The notes beneath the pieces were generated by a model. The model worked only from the letters and a program-made list of their open reading frames with translations, searched no databases and was not told where the DNA came from. DNA of 64,000 bases from Simmondsia chinensis (lineage: Eukaryota; Streptophyta; Magnoliopsida; Caryophyllales; Simmondsiaceae): NCBI GenBank assembly GCA_018398585.1, contig JAGTTD010000001.1, positions 1,614,501 to 1,678,500 on the forward strand, given 5' to 3'. A program made the translations under genes and the position numbers. Below are positions 12,895-22,845 of the stretch, piece by piece. How positions within the stretch are numbered: the stretch's first letter is position 1; every line of letters begins with the position of its first letter.

Positions 12895-12987
12895 TCCTTC
12901 ATGAAGGGGAGTCGCAAATCACTAGTAGGGATCGAACCCGAGTAGCATTGATGATCACCAGCATTCTCCGCAACTAGACTATGTCCC
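12895..12987 (-). mobile_element. tRNA-derived SINE head
   Basis: On the minus strand the sequence from 12987 has an exact box A (tagtctagttg, at 12971-12981) and an exact box B (gttcgatcc, at 12929-12937), spaced as in a tRNA. It does not fold as a complete tRNA with an acceptor stem. It therefore looks like the pol III promoter of a tRNA-type SINE rather than a tRNA gene. The 3' boundary is not visible. Confidence 0.6.
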
Positions 12988-13293
12988 GAAAAAATTACTA
13001 GTTTTGTATTGTTTGGTGAACTGAAAGGGCAAGGTCAAGGCCAAACTCTTAACCTCCTCGTGGCCCCTCTTCTCAATCCCTTGTCGTTTCTCTTTCCATA
13101 TAAAAAATGTGTTATTTCTTCATCTCCACGCAATTTGTTTTACTTCCTTAATTAATTTCATTTTCTCATATAAAATATATATATACACTATATTTAGATA
13201 CATATGTTGTTTTTACTTGGTATATTTTTCAGATCCTTTTATTTGTCTGCATGCCAAAATCTTCAGTATAATTGAATGGAATGTCATCTAAAA

Positions 13294-13482
13294 CCGTGAT
13301 CCCTGCTGTGTTCTGTTGGATTCTTTTCTCTCTGTCTGTTTTTGTGTTATGTTTTTGTCCTGTTTCCCTATTTTGTCTTATTTTTGATGTGTTTGCTCCT
13401 TGATCTCCACTTTTATGGGCATAGCCTCGTTTCTACGAGTTGCTATTTTGTAATGCGACCGTGTCACTAATTATCCAAAAAA
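13294..13482 (+). mobile_element. L1-type LINE 3' end, truncated
   Basis: T/G-rich 3' UTR ending in tcactaattatcc and a poly-A tail. Flanked by a 13-bp target duplication, aatgtcatctaaa (13280-13292) and aatgtcacctaaa (13483-13495), one mismatch. Several other segments in the window end in the same ctaattatc-poly-A signature. Confidence 0.75.
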
Positions 13483-13570
13483 AATGTCACCTAAAGCCTA
13501 AATATATATAGATTACGAAAAGAAAACTTCAATTTCTTTTCTTGTTTGGACTGGTTTATGAGAATAGTAT

Positions 13571-13690
13571 TAAATACTCCACATGTGAGTCTCGTGAACA
13601 TTTCACATAATGCCAATATTCTTTATCCACCGGCATATATATGGACCTCATGCATGCCAATTTCATGAGTCGTGCCTAAGATCCAGTAAA
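13571..13690 (+). repeat. Decayed solo LTR of the TRIM family
   Basis: atactccacatgtgagtctc near the start and tatggacctcatgcatgcca with a following gtcgtgcct near the end match the TRIM LTR of 46229-46421 in the same order, with an internal deletion. No primer site follows. Confidence 0.6.
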
Positions 13691-13798
13691 TTAACAGCTA
13701 GCATGAAAAAAAAGGTGACTGAGTTTGAATCAAGTATAGATGATAAAGTTGCAAGGACGTAGTGGTGTCAAAATAGCACTTAAAATATAGAGCATTTT

Positions 13799-13914
13799 TT
13801 TCGATAATTAGCAAGGGAGACCTCGTGAAACAATAACCGACATCTCACAAAAAGAACCGCAAGACACATCCAAAGTGTGAAAAAGGGGGAAATAGCAAGA
13901 TACAATGCCATTAC
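13799..13914 (-). mobile_element. L1-type LINE 3' end, truncated
   Basis: On the minus strand it ends in gctaattatcg then poly-A. Flanked by agagcatttt at 13789-13798 and 13915-13924, a 10-bp exact target duplication. About 116 bp, non-coding. Confidence 0.65.
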
Positions 13915-14307
13915 AGAGCATTTTCATCAATATTTTCTTATTTTTCAATAAATATATTAAAACGAGATCATTACAACTATTAGTTTTCTTTCCAAAACTA
14001 AATGAGATATTACGGCATGAAGCAAAATAACAAAAGCAAGGCTAGAACACCGAACAAACGGAATGCAAAGGGAAATACAAACTAATACTCTTGTTTAGCT
14101 TATTTATTTTAATAAGACATGTATATTTAAGAGCTATATCTTTTTACAATAAGGCATTCAATTATGCAATTTAGAAAGACTCCTTTTTTGCATAATCTAG
14201 TACTTTTGATACATATCTAAAAAATAATTATTTATTATAACAATAAGAAAGAACTTAACAATATAAATATTCAAACAATATTAGTAGATGGCGTTGGGGT
14301 CTGCCAG

Positions 14308-14517
14308 ACCCTGCGAAGTTAAGCGTGCTTGGGCGAGAGTAATACCAGGATGGGTGACCTCCTGGGAAGTCCTCACTCTCAGGTTTGGAGCACTAGGAAA
14401 CAGCCTCTCTTCAGGTTAACACCCTGAAAGGGGAAGGATGCGTACATCCGCACCCCCCCCCCCCCCGACCCTGGGTAGGTGGGAGCACTTGAGACACTGG
14501 GTGTGTTCCTATGTTCC
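14308..14517 (+). mobile_element. 5S-headed SINE, copy B (5' truncated in the 5S part)
   Basis: Starts inside the 5S-like head (gaagttaagcgtgcttgggc, agagtaataccaggatgggt, gacctcctgggaagtcctc) and runs into the shared tail with gcgtacatccgc; the tail has lost its regular gtt repeat. Flanked by an 18-bp target duplication, ggcgttggggtctgccag at 14290-14307 and ggcgttggggtcggccag at 14518-14535 (one mismatch). A C-run of about 16 bp lies in the tail. Confidence 0.88.
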
Positions 14518-14798
14518 GGCGTTGGGGTCGGCCAGGGTGGTAGGCTTGATCACGACACGCTGAGCAACAATGATGAATAATAATAAGCCTTAGTGGTGGA
14601 TGGTAGTTATAGGCAAGCTATGTTGATCGGAGGGGCCTTGTTCTAAAGGTCGACTATAGTGACGGAAAGTCATGATGGTGAAAAAAGACTTTTTTTAAAA
14701 TATCTTTCTTAACAAGCGGTAAAAAGGGCGATTAAGTTATTTTATGTCCCGTAATAAAATATCATTTTTATTTTTTTAATTAAGCTCTAAAGATTGTA

Positions 14799-15046
14799 AG
14801 GTGCATTAGGCACTAATGCACCGGATCCCATTAGAACTCCGAAATTAAGCGTGCTTGGGTGAGAGTAGTGCTAGGATGGGTGACCTCCTGGGAAGTCATC
14901 GTGTTGCCAATCCTATAAGGTTGTGGGTCCTTGAAAACAGCCTCTCGGCAGGATTACACCCTGAAGGGGTGAGGCTGCGTGCATCCACGCCCCAAGACCC
15001 TGCGTAGGCGGGAGCCATTGAGGCATTGGGTCTGTTGTTGTTGTTG
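14799..15046 (+). mobile_element. 5S-headed SINE, copy C, full length (248 bp)
   Basis: The best copy. 14799 to about 14903 follows plant 5S rRNA almost from end to end (cactaatgcaccggatccca, ttaagcgtgcttgggtgaga, ggatgggtgacctcctggga, agtcatcgtgttgc), keeping box A, the intermediate element and box C of the pol III type 1 promoter. A linker (ccaatcctataaggttgtgg) leads into a tail of about 120 bp with cagcctctcggcagga, ggctgcgtgcatccac and cattgggtctg, then (GTT)n. Flanked by taagctctaaagattgta (14781-14798) and taagctctaaatattata (15047-15064), 16 of 18 identical. The duplication shows it is a retroposed copy, not a 5S gene. Confidence 0.93.
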
Positions 15047-15064
15047 TAAGCTCTAAATATTATA

Positions 15065-15480
15065 AAAATATATTTTAGAGTTGTTTATACTAAAAGTCCC
15101 TGTACTTTATTCATTGTGTCACTTTAGTCATTATATTTTTAATTATGTCAATTTAGTCCCTATGCAATTCAAAATATGTTTATTTGGTCCTTAGAGAAAA
15201 ATTTTTGTTAAGTTTTAATCAAATTTTTAATAGTTCGGCTATAAATTGGGTTAAATTAAGTAAACAGATGACTTTATAATAAGTTACTTATATTTAATAT
15301 AATTTTACAATTCAAAATTACACCATTCACTTAACTTAAATTTAATCAAATGACTAAATTAATATATTTTAAATTATTTTAAAATTAAATTAACATAATT
15401 ACAAATACAATATATAAATTAATATAATAAATAAAATATAGGTACCATCACTTAAATAACCCTATATATTATGTAAACCA
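15065..15480. mobile_element. AT-rich foldback MITE (putative)
   Basis: The left side (ttatactaaaagtccctgta, ctttattcattgtgtc) roughly mirrors the right side read in reverse complement (ttatttaagtgatggtacct, atattttatttattat). Phrases such as tttagtccctat recur in both orientations and in the segments near 16790-17060 and 44870-45085. Non-coding; exact ends are uncertain. Confidence 0.45.
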
Positions 15481-15638
15481 AACGTCATATTGGAGGAGAT
15501 ATTTTGGAGTGGGAAAACGACAAAGTGCAATTACAATCCGGTCCTTTCCGTTGAAAGGGAAATCCCATTGGGCCCTGACAACCAATCAGCTCCCGTAAAT
15601 AAAATGACGTGGAAATATCTACGTAATCTTAAATACAC

Positions 15639-15763
15639 GACGACAACAACAACAAATCCAGTGCTTCCAAGGGCTCCCGCAAAAGTAAGGCCTGGGAGTA
15701 AATATACGCAGTCTTTCCCCTTCAGGTAGCTACCTTGAAGAGAGGCTGTTTTCGAGGACCGCC
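15639..15763 (-). mobile_element. Truncated SINE/LINE tail, copy D
   Basis: Minus-strand copy of the shared tail: gacaacaacaacaac at the left end is the (GTT)n tail, and gagaggctgttttcgaggac lies near the right. Flanked by aatcttaaatacac (15625-15638) and aatcttaaacacac (15764-15777), one mismatch. The 5S head is absent. Confidence 0.85.
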
Positions 15764-16598
15764 AATCTTAAACACACTAAGGAAAAAAAAAAGAAGAATA
15801 TGCTTTTCCTCTTAGTCAACGGCTTCTTGGGATATACTAGCCTAAGAAATCAATTATTTCAAAAGTTTAAATTTATGGATGAAATTGGATTGAGTTTATA
15901 CTCTAACATGTTCCCCACACACAATGTACATTAATTTTGAAGCGTGGATATTGTACAGACCTTTTTCATACATTGTGTTTAAATTATGTTAATATTGAAA
16001 TTCATAGCTGTTGCAATTCGAACTCGTGACATATTGGTTAATAAGTTTCTGTTATTATGTAATGAATCAAAATTTTCAAAAGTTTAAACTGATGAATGAA
16101 GGTTTAAGATTGAGTTTATACAATAACAACCTCTACAATGCTCTGGTCTATTTAAATATTTATTTATGTCAATTTAGAAATAACATAAATATACTAATTA
16201 CTTTTGATTTGATAAAAAACAAATAATGTACGATTCAAATTAGAATTGGTTCATATTAGGACGAAATATTAAAACATACAAAGAAGCAGAAAGATGCTTG
16301 GAGAAGAACGAAATATGAATATTGAGAATCAAATGTTGTCGTAATTATAAGATCGTGAGGTAGAGTAACTTACAAGAGAGTCTCTCTAAGGCAGAGCCTA
16401 AAAGGGTAAGATGCAAGCAGTGCTACTCTAATAAAATGCTACTCTAAAAGAGGTTGCTTACAGAAAGGTCCCTAACCCTAAAAGAATAGAAGGGACTAAG
16501 AGGAAAAGAATCACATCTGAGCATTTGGAGGTCCAATCAGTCTCAATAATGGCCAACTTGGAGCAAATTTTCTTCGTAGTTTTATACAAATTAATGTA

Positions 16599-16771
16599 CA
16601 ACAGCAACAACAACAACAACAACAGGCCCAGTGCCACAAGGGCTCCCACGTGAGTGTGGTCTGGGAGGGGTAGGATGTACACAGCCTTACCCTATCAGGG
16701 GCATATACCCTAATGAGAGGCTGTTTCCGAGGACACCCGTCCTGAAAAGCGAGAGGGCATAAAAAGCACTC
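16599..16771 (-). mobile_element. SINE/LINE tail, copy E, with a different head
   Basis: Minus-strand copy with a long CAA-repeat tail and a perfect 16-bp target duplication tatacaaattaatgta (16583-16598 and 16772-16787). Upstream of the tail it carries about 40 bp (reverse complement of cgtcctgaaaagcgagaggg) that does not match the 5S head. It may be a truncated LINE or another SINE family sharing the tail. Confidence 0.85.
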
Positions 16772-17082
16772 TATACAAATTAATGTAATCCCTGTATAAT
16801 TTACATAGTATAAATTTAGTCTTAAAGTAAAATTAGTATTGAGTTAATGATAGAATTTTAAATGATTAGACCACGTGTAGGCTTAAATTGGGTCAACTTA
16901 TTCGATTATATCACTTTCATTTTACATGACCAAGTCGTAAGAAGTAAGTCATTAACTTAACTTCAATTTTACCATAAGGTTTCACTAACACAATTTATAT
17001 TATTCAGAGACTAAATTAAAACAACTATAGTCAACCTTTTGACATAAATAAACCTGAAGTAAGTGATGCACATTGATCAAGT

Positions 17083-17622
17083 CAAACAACAACAACTAGG
17101 GGTATAAATGAGCAAAGCCGGCTCGTAATAAAGCTCGAAAAAGCTTTGAGCTCGAACTGAGCCGAGCCGGCTCGTTTAGCTTATCCAGTCGAGCTCGAGC
17201 CTAGTGAAGTTTGAGCTCATAGGCTCAGGAGCCTAAACGAGCCTTATTTATTATGGTATATTGGCTTAAATATTGCTCAATAAAGCCATATTGGAACTTA
17301 AATGAGCCGAGTCCAAGCTTAAACGAGCTTAAATGAGCCCAAATATTGCAAGCTTCATACGAAGCTTGCCGAGCCAAGCCCGAGCTCGAGCCTGAACTTT
17401 TAAAGCTCGCCGAGCCCGAGCCGAGCCCAGATCCTGGCAGGCTCGGGCTCGGCTCGGCTCGGCTCGGCTCGAATCAAATACACCCCTAACAACAATAACA
17501 ACAATAACAAATCCAGTACCTCAAGGGCTCTCGCTAATGCAAGGTCTGGGGGGTGAGATGCACGCAGCCTTACCCTTTTAGGGTGCTACCTCATAGGGAG
17601 ACTGTATCCGAGTACCTCCAAC
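17083..17622 (-). mobile_element. SINE/LINE tail copy F, split by a MITE
   Basis: The tail (caaacaacaacaac) begins at 17083, is interrupted at 17098-17487 by the GAGCC-rich MITE, and resumes with aacaacaataacaacaat and the shared tail to 17622. Decayed target duplication: cacattgatcaagt (17069-17082) and cacatcgataaagt (17623-17636), 12 of 14. A clear case of nested insertion. Confidence 0.75.
17098..17487. mobile_element. GAGCC/GCTCG-rich MITE with AGGGGTGTA ends
   Basis: About 390 bp, starting aggggtata and ending tacacccct. The interior is built from short degenerate gagctcg, cgagcc and gagccgagcc units, ending in a ggctc tandem run. A second copy lies at 36585-36938 and a decayed one near 21170-21470. 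No coding capacity. The superfamily is uncertain; short plant hAT derivatives have similar ends. Confidence 0.7.
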
Positions 17623-17639
17623 CACATCGATAAAGTAGT

Positions 17640-18493
17640 AGTGAAAAATAGTCCAGCTAAGTTGTTTGAAAATGATGATCCCAATGAGTTGCATTAGTTC
17701 TTGAACATTCTAAGATAAGGTGATATTACATTAAAATGTTGCCTCAATCTTTTCTGATAGAGACATTATTTGTATAAATCATATGCCGCCCGCCACATTG
17801 TAAAGATTTTAGTTTTAACAAATAGTATGTACGATTTGATTTCTGGCCTCAAATTTACGATAACAAAGACAAATTTGATGTTACATTTGCCTTATTGTCA
17901 ATGCCAATATCCATTGGATCTAAAAACAAAAAAAAAATGCCAATATCCATATAAGATCCATGACAAAACTTATGTTATGGTCCCCCTCCTTCAATGCTGC
18001 TTGGATCCATTAGGGGTCTTGTACTTTGTAATTAGGTTTAATTGATACGTGACGTTAATGTATAGTGGTAGGACGGAAAGGCAGGCATAGACTGTAAGTT
18101 AACCCATCCAAACCATTCAAATGAATCGAAAACATATACAAAAATCAAGAATGTATAGCCTGTCTAAATAGGAAAAAAGATCCATTTTTGGTAGATGGTT
18201 ATAATAAATGTCTTCTTCTAATCCAATAATGTTCAGTTATGTGTGAAAGATATTTGGAATTTGGTATAAAGTGAAGTGTTCCATGATTTTTTCACCTAAA
18301 TAAGCATATTATGATTGTCATTGCGATCATTTGTCATTCCAAATGCCCCAAAACTTCGAGAAAAACGTTCAAGCAGATGTTTTTTTCTTGTCAATAGAAG
18401 TAACAAAATGAAATATCAAACTATATAATTTTGAAAACTCACCAAGTTCTACACTCTGTTAACTGGACCCTTATCATAAAATCCAATCATATC
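17640..18493. other. Intergenic DNA without recognised features
   Basis: Moderately AT-rich, with no gene and no repeat boundary. A short motif (aatgccaatatccat) occurs twice near 17900 and 17937. Confidence 0.4.
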
Positions 18494-18505
18494 ATATATT
18501 TAATC

Positions 18506-18969
18506 ACTTGGTTCTACACTTTTGTAGCTTTCTAGAGCTGTGGATGAGTTATGTACAGACGTCTGGTGTTGGATCTATGCGGGCTGGACGCTGCGTTGCT
18601 GGTTGCTGTTGGGTGTTGTTCATGGTTTTGTATGTGGGTTGGTATTGTGGGCTGTTGTTTTTCTACAGTTTGTGACTTCGGGTTTGGTTTGCTGTTGTTC
18701 TACCGATTGTCTATACTTTTCCCATGGGTTGGTGTGTTGGTTTTGACTGACGTCTTGTGCTGCGGGTAGGAGGTTGCGTCCCATTTTGGCTAGGTTTTCC
18801 TGCGTAGTCTTTTGTGTCCTTCTCTCTTGTTGTTTTGCTCTCAGTTTTGTATGTTTTTGCTGGATACTTAATTCTTTTTGGGTTCTCTTTTGTTTCCCGG
18901 GACCCTGCATTTTGTACATGTGCTTGACTTTGTATTTCGAGCTCTCCCTCATTACTTATCCAAAAAAAT
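18506..18969 (+). mobile_element. L1-type LINE 3' end (464 bp)
   Basis: G/T-rich 3' part (tgttgggtgttgttcatgg, gttgttctaccgattg) ending in cattacttatcc and poly-A. Exact 12-bp target duplication atatatttaatc at 18494-18505 and 18970-18981. The overlapping open frames here are short and do not resemble reverse transcriptase, so only the 3' UTR end was copied. Confidence 0.75.
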
Positions 18970-19039
18970 ATATATTTAATCCCCATTTGCTAAAAGAAGA
19001 AACATTTTAAAACTATTAGGAAAACATCTCAAAATTTCT

Positions 19040-19490
19040 TGGATCTTTAAGTAGGGATGCCATGAGGAGGCCGATCGATCAGGTGAAGCTCGATCGATTG
19101 GGAAAGTTACGTAATAAGAGGACGCTAGCAGTAAGCCAGCCGATCAATCGGTGAAATACCAATCGATCGGGACCCCCCCATGGATCGGGAACGGTGTTTT
19201 CGCGGGCCTATATATATGGACGTAGGGTTTACGCCACAAGCATCCAATTCACGTGAGGTTTTCTTCCCAGCGGCGCCGCCAACTAAAAACGAGAGAGAGG
19301 GAGAAAATGATTGATTTTAATTCTTCTTTTCGATTCAATAATAAAAGCTCCAATCTTCGCCTGTGGTTTTCTCCCATTTCGATTGTAAAGGGGTTTCCAC
19401 GTAAATCATTGTATCGTTTATTTTTTTCTCTTTTAGTCCATTTACTTTTCGTATTATTTTGGTAGTTGATTCAATTGAATATCGGGAATA
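19040..19490 (+). repeat. Copia-type LTR fragment
   Basis: Contains repeated gatcgatcgg-type motifs (19079-19190), a TATA-like tatatatatgg near 19210, then cctgtggttttctcccat and gggtttccacgtaaatcatt. The last pair is the U5-like signature common in plant copia LTRs. No matching second LTR or duplication was found, so a solo or truncated LTR is likely. Confidence 0.55.
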
Positions 19491-19499
19491 TTAGTTATT

Positions 19500-20470
19500 T
19501 CGGCACAAAAACCAAGACAGTATAAAAATATAAACTCCACTGACTCTAGGAGAGAAGGGCAGGAGCCAGAGAAGCAGAGGGTAGGCGCAGAGCTGGCCCA
19601 CAGTTACTCGGCAAATGAGCCAGTGGCCCCCAGGTGTGGCCCTAACCAACAAAGCTGGGCTGACCCTTGGGGGGCTCGAAAGGGTTAGCCTCATATTGGC
19701 TCTGGCTCTGCAGTGATGCGACCTTATTTGCTGTCAATAGCCGTTAGTCCATATTTTACAGCAAACTGTAGATGCATTTTGTTTGTGGTTTCAATTTTTA
19801 CATGTATGATTTGTGAAAAGTAGTATTAAATTTTGGTTTAGGGTTAAAAATAAAGTGTTAAATTTTAATGGGACTTTTTAGGGTCAATTTACAAAATTGA
19901 CATATATAAAATTTACATAAAAGTTTAAGTAGAGATTCATCATAAACTCAATTGATACTAGTTGGAGTAATAATTTTTTTCTTTCACAACTACAATATGG
20001 GATTTAATGAGATGGTGAATCTTTAATGACGTCACTTTTTACGTTTATGGATTCATGTGGTGACCCTTGCTCTTATTTGGTAGGTAAATATTAAAAAGTT
20101 GACGATCAAAACTTAATCTAACTTGTCTATAAGGATGACACATGTCGGGTCGACAGTAGAAGAGGTGGAGTACACAACCCGCCTTTGATTTGTAGTCCAC
20201 ATGAGACGAGTTCGCTATGCAATCAATATAGTTTTGGTCCAATCCTATATTTCAAAAGCAAGATCTAATACAACTAGATTTCATAAGTAAACCAACACAA
20301 TAATATTGCCAAAAGTTGGAAACATATTTTTAAATCAAATACAAATACACTTCTATTTAGCATTGTTTTGGATATTGTTTTCTTTTTTCCTATTGGCCCT
20401 TTTGATTTTACCATTTATGTCACTTATCATTGATTTAAGTTGGAAAATGTTGAATTTATACACTTTTTTT
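19500..20470. other. Intergenic; one G/C-rich block
   Basis: 19550-19690 is unusually G/C-rich for the region (ggcaggagccagagaagcag, ggcccccaggtgtggcccta) with no recognised identity. The remainder is plain AT-rich DNA. Confidence 0.35.
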
Positions 20471-20474
20471 TTTC

Positions 20475-20830
20475 ATAATTAGAGAAAAAATTACGATACA
20501 AAAACTAGCGTCCCACAAAGGAGGAATCCGAGACCACACATGAGCAGGCAGAGATCATGGCAAAAATGGAACAAAAATGAAAAACATCAAAATCTACCTA
20601 CGGCCACAACCTAAGATATAGATAAACATCCGCTACATTAACGAGTACAAACAAACAACAAACAAAACGCCCCACCGGGAAGTCCTCATTGCCAAAGATG
20701 CCTACCAAAGATGTATACACAAAGATAGCACCACTGCACTCCAACAACCAATCCTCTCGAAGAACACTCCCGGTGTTGGAAAATGAGCCTACCCAAATGA
20801 CAACTTCTCCCATCAACCCAAGATTAATAG
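20475..20830 (-). mobile_element. L1-type LINE 3' end, putative
   Basis: On the minus strand it ends in ctctaattatg followed by poly-A, the same 3' signature as the other LINE ends here. The body is less AT-rich than its flanks. The 5' boundary is a guess and no target duplication was found. Confidence 0.5.
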
Positions 20831-21169
20831 GCTACTAGAGCGGGACTTATATAAGGTTCCTTTTTTTCTTTCACGGGGCATTGCTATGTGCACCGGCTTC
20901 AATGGCACAAAATTTATACGCATAATGATGTAAAGAATGCAATTGGATCAATATATAAGCTTCATAGTTTAGTTTTAGAATGCAACCCCATCTAACATGG
21001 GCATCTTTGTATCCAACTTTGAGGATCGGTCCAAAAGACCCCATGAAATTTTACCAAATACATATACTAAATGACGTAACAAATGCAATTGGATCATACA
21101 AATAGTATTTAAATTAATGAATTTGCAGCATATATGTTTGCAATCTGAATTGGGCATATTAGTGTGTTT

Positions 21170-21470
21170 CAAACTTTGAGTTGAGCATACTCGCTAGCTA
21201 AACAAGTCTAGTACAAGCGTGATAAAGCTCGAATTCAAATGTGTGCAAGCCTAGTTGAGTCTAAATCAGTACATTTTAAGATAATTATGATTTAGAACAT
21301 GTCAAATTGAACTCAATTTGAGCCTAATCAAGCACAAATGAATCTAAATCGAGCTAAAACGAGCCTAATAAATGGTGAGCCTGGCTTGTATATCACAAGA
21401 TTGGGTTAAAACTGATCAATTGGCTCAAGCTCAAGCATGCCTCTTTTATACCCTTAAATAGACTTAGTGT
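21170..21470. repeat. Decayed GAGCC/GCTCG MITE relative
   Basis: Scattered aaagctcgaattc, gagcctaatcaagc, cgagctaaaacgagcct and ctcaagctcaagc units resemble the interior of the 17098 and 36585 elements, without clean terminal repeats. Confidence 0.5.
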
Positions 21471-21527
21471 CTATTATCACGGGTCATTACAGTAAGAAAT
21501 ATAATTGATACCATACGAGACTTGAGT

Positions 21528-21661
21528 CTCAGGTTAGGAGTCCTCCGAAACAGTCTCTCATTAAGATATTACCTTAAAGGGGTAAGGCTACATACATCTC
21601 ACCCCTCTCAGATCCTGCTTATGCGGGAGCCATTGAAGTACTAGGTCTATTATTGTTGTTG
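21528..21661 (+). mobile_element. Truncated SINE/LINE tail, copy G
   Basis: Shared tail (gaaacagtctctca, ggctacatacatct, gcgggagccattgaag, then attattgttgttg). Decayed target duplication catacgagacttgagt (21512-21527) and tatacgatatttgagt (21662-21677), 13 of 16. Confidence 0.78.
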
Positions 21662-21905
21662 TATACGATATTTGAGTATTAAAAAATGTTTTGGCCCAAA
21701 AAAATATATCAATATTCACATATTTTAATTAATATATAAATTGTTTTCAAAAAAAGTAATTTCAAAACAAGCCTCTTGTAGCTGTAAATAATTTATGTGA
21801 ACATCACGGATTGGGCCGAAATCCAAATGGGCCAAGCATCAACTTAGCCTCTGTAAGTCCATATATATTCAGTGGCTACTCTCCATTTAATGTTCCTATT
21901 ATTAA

Positions 21906-22144
21906 AGGAAAGGAACATACTCAGTGCCTCAAGGACTCCCGTCTACTTAGGGTTTGCGGGGGTGGATGTACGCAGCCTTCCCCCTTCAGGTTGTTAATCT
22001 AAAGAGAGGCTGTTTTCCAGTGCCCCTAACCTGAGGGTGAGGATTTTCCAGGAGGTCACCCATCCTGGTACTACTTTCGCCCAAGCACGCTTAACTTCGG
22101 AGTTCTAATGGGATTCGGTGACGGCGTGTTGGTGCCCTCTTTGG
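21906..22144 (-). mobile_element. 5S-headed SINE, copy H, nearly full length
   Basis: Minus-strand copy with the 5S head at the right (aggaggtcacccatcctggt, gcccaagcacgcttaacttc, gagttctaatgggattcggt) and the tail at the left, where the (GTT)n has been lost. Perfect 19-bp target duplication ttaatgttcctattattaa at 21887-21905 and 22145-22163, which implies a fairly recent insertion. Confidence 0.93.
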
Positions 22145-22163
22145 TTAATGTTCCTATTATTAA

Positions 22164-22840
22164 CACAGAAAAAATATTTCAACGAGATCTATAATGTTTG
22201 GAAAATTTTTATGAAAAAAAAAAGACTAAACCGGGTATTATATTTATTATGTGTATAAGATGGCTAATATATTTTAGAAAAGAATCAACAAGGACAATAT
22301 ATTTTGAAAAAAGGGGGTCAAAAAAGGTGTCAGCTACATTATAAGTGATTGGAATAATGATATGACAAACGAAAAGATAATCTGATGGATTACAATGGCA
22401 ATTGCAAATGATGATGTGGAAAACGATATGACAACTAGTGATGAAGTTAATATCTTTTTGGTCTTTTTTAAAAAATATTTTCACCTTTTTTTTTTTAAAT
22501 TCTTTTCCCAAAATATTAGGTCCTTTGAAGTAGTTTTTGATACGATTCAGTTATAAATTGCAAAACCTAGGCCTAACCACCAAAGAAGCACAAAACACAT
22601 AAACGGGTCAAGATGGGCCACCAGGTACCAACTTCAAATATGGGCCTCATGGTTTTCTGAGGCCCAAAATGCCCCCAACCCAAACATGCCCATGAACAAG
22701 AAGCCCAATATGGGCACTGGCACGCACTTGTGCCGTGTTTTTTTTTTTCAAGGTCCAAGCGACCCTCTGGTGAAAATTACGCGCGACATTAATTTATTTG
22801 GTTTTAGAATTATAATTGGGTTATTTATATTTTAGTACCC
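22164..22840. other. Intergenic DNA without recognised features
   Basis: AT-rich up to about 22560, then a more G/C-rich stretch (22570-22760) with no recognised identity. The open frames on both strands are short and resemble nothing. Confidence 0.4.
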
Positions 22841-22845
22841 TGACA

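Noticed and set aside
12895..12987. tRNA gene
   Set aside because: Box A and box B are good, but no acceptor stem or full cloverleaf forms around them.
14806..14903. Functional 5S rRNA gene
   Set aside because: The 5S-like part lacks several bases near the 5' end, has no T-run terminator after it, runs into a SINE tail and is enclosed by target duplications. Other copies are single and dispersed, not tandem.
14799..15046. Cassandra-type TRIM carrying 5S sequence
   Set aside because: No LTR ends, primer site or purine tract surround the 5S part; the (GTT)n tail and 13-19-bp duplications fit a SINE.
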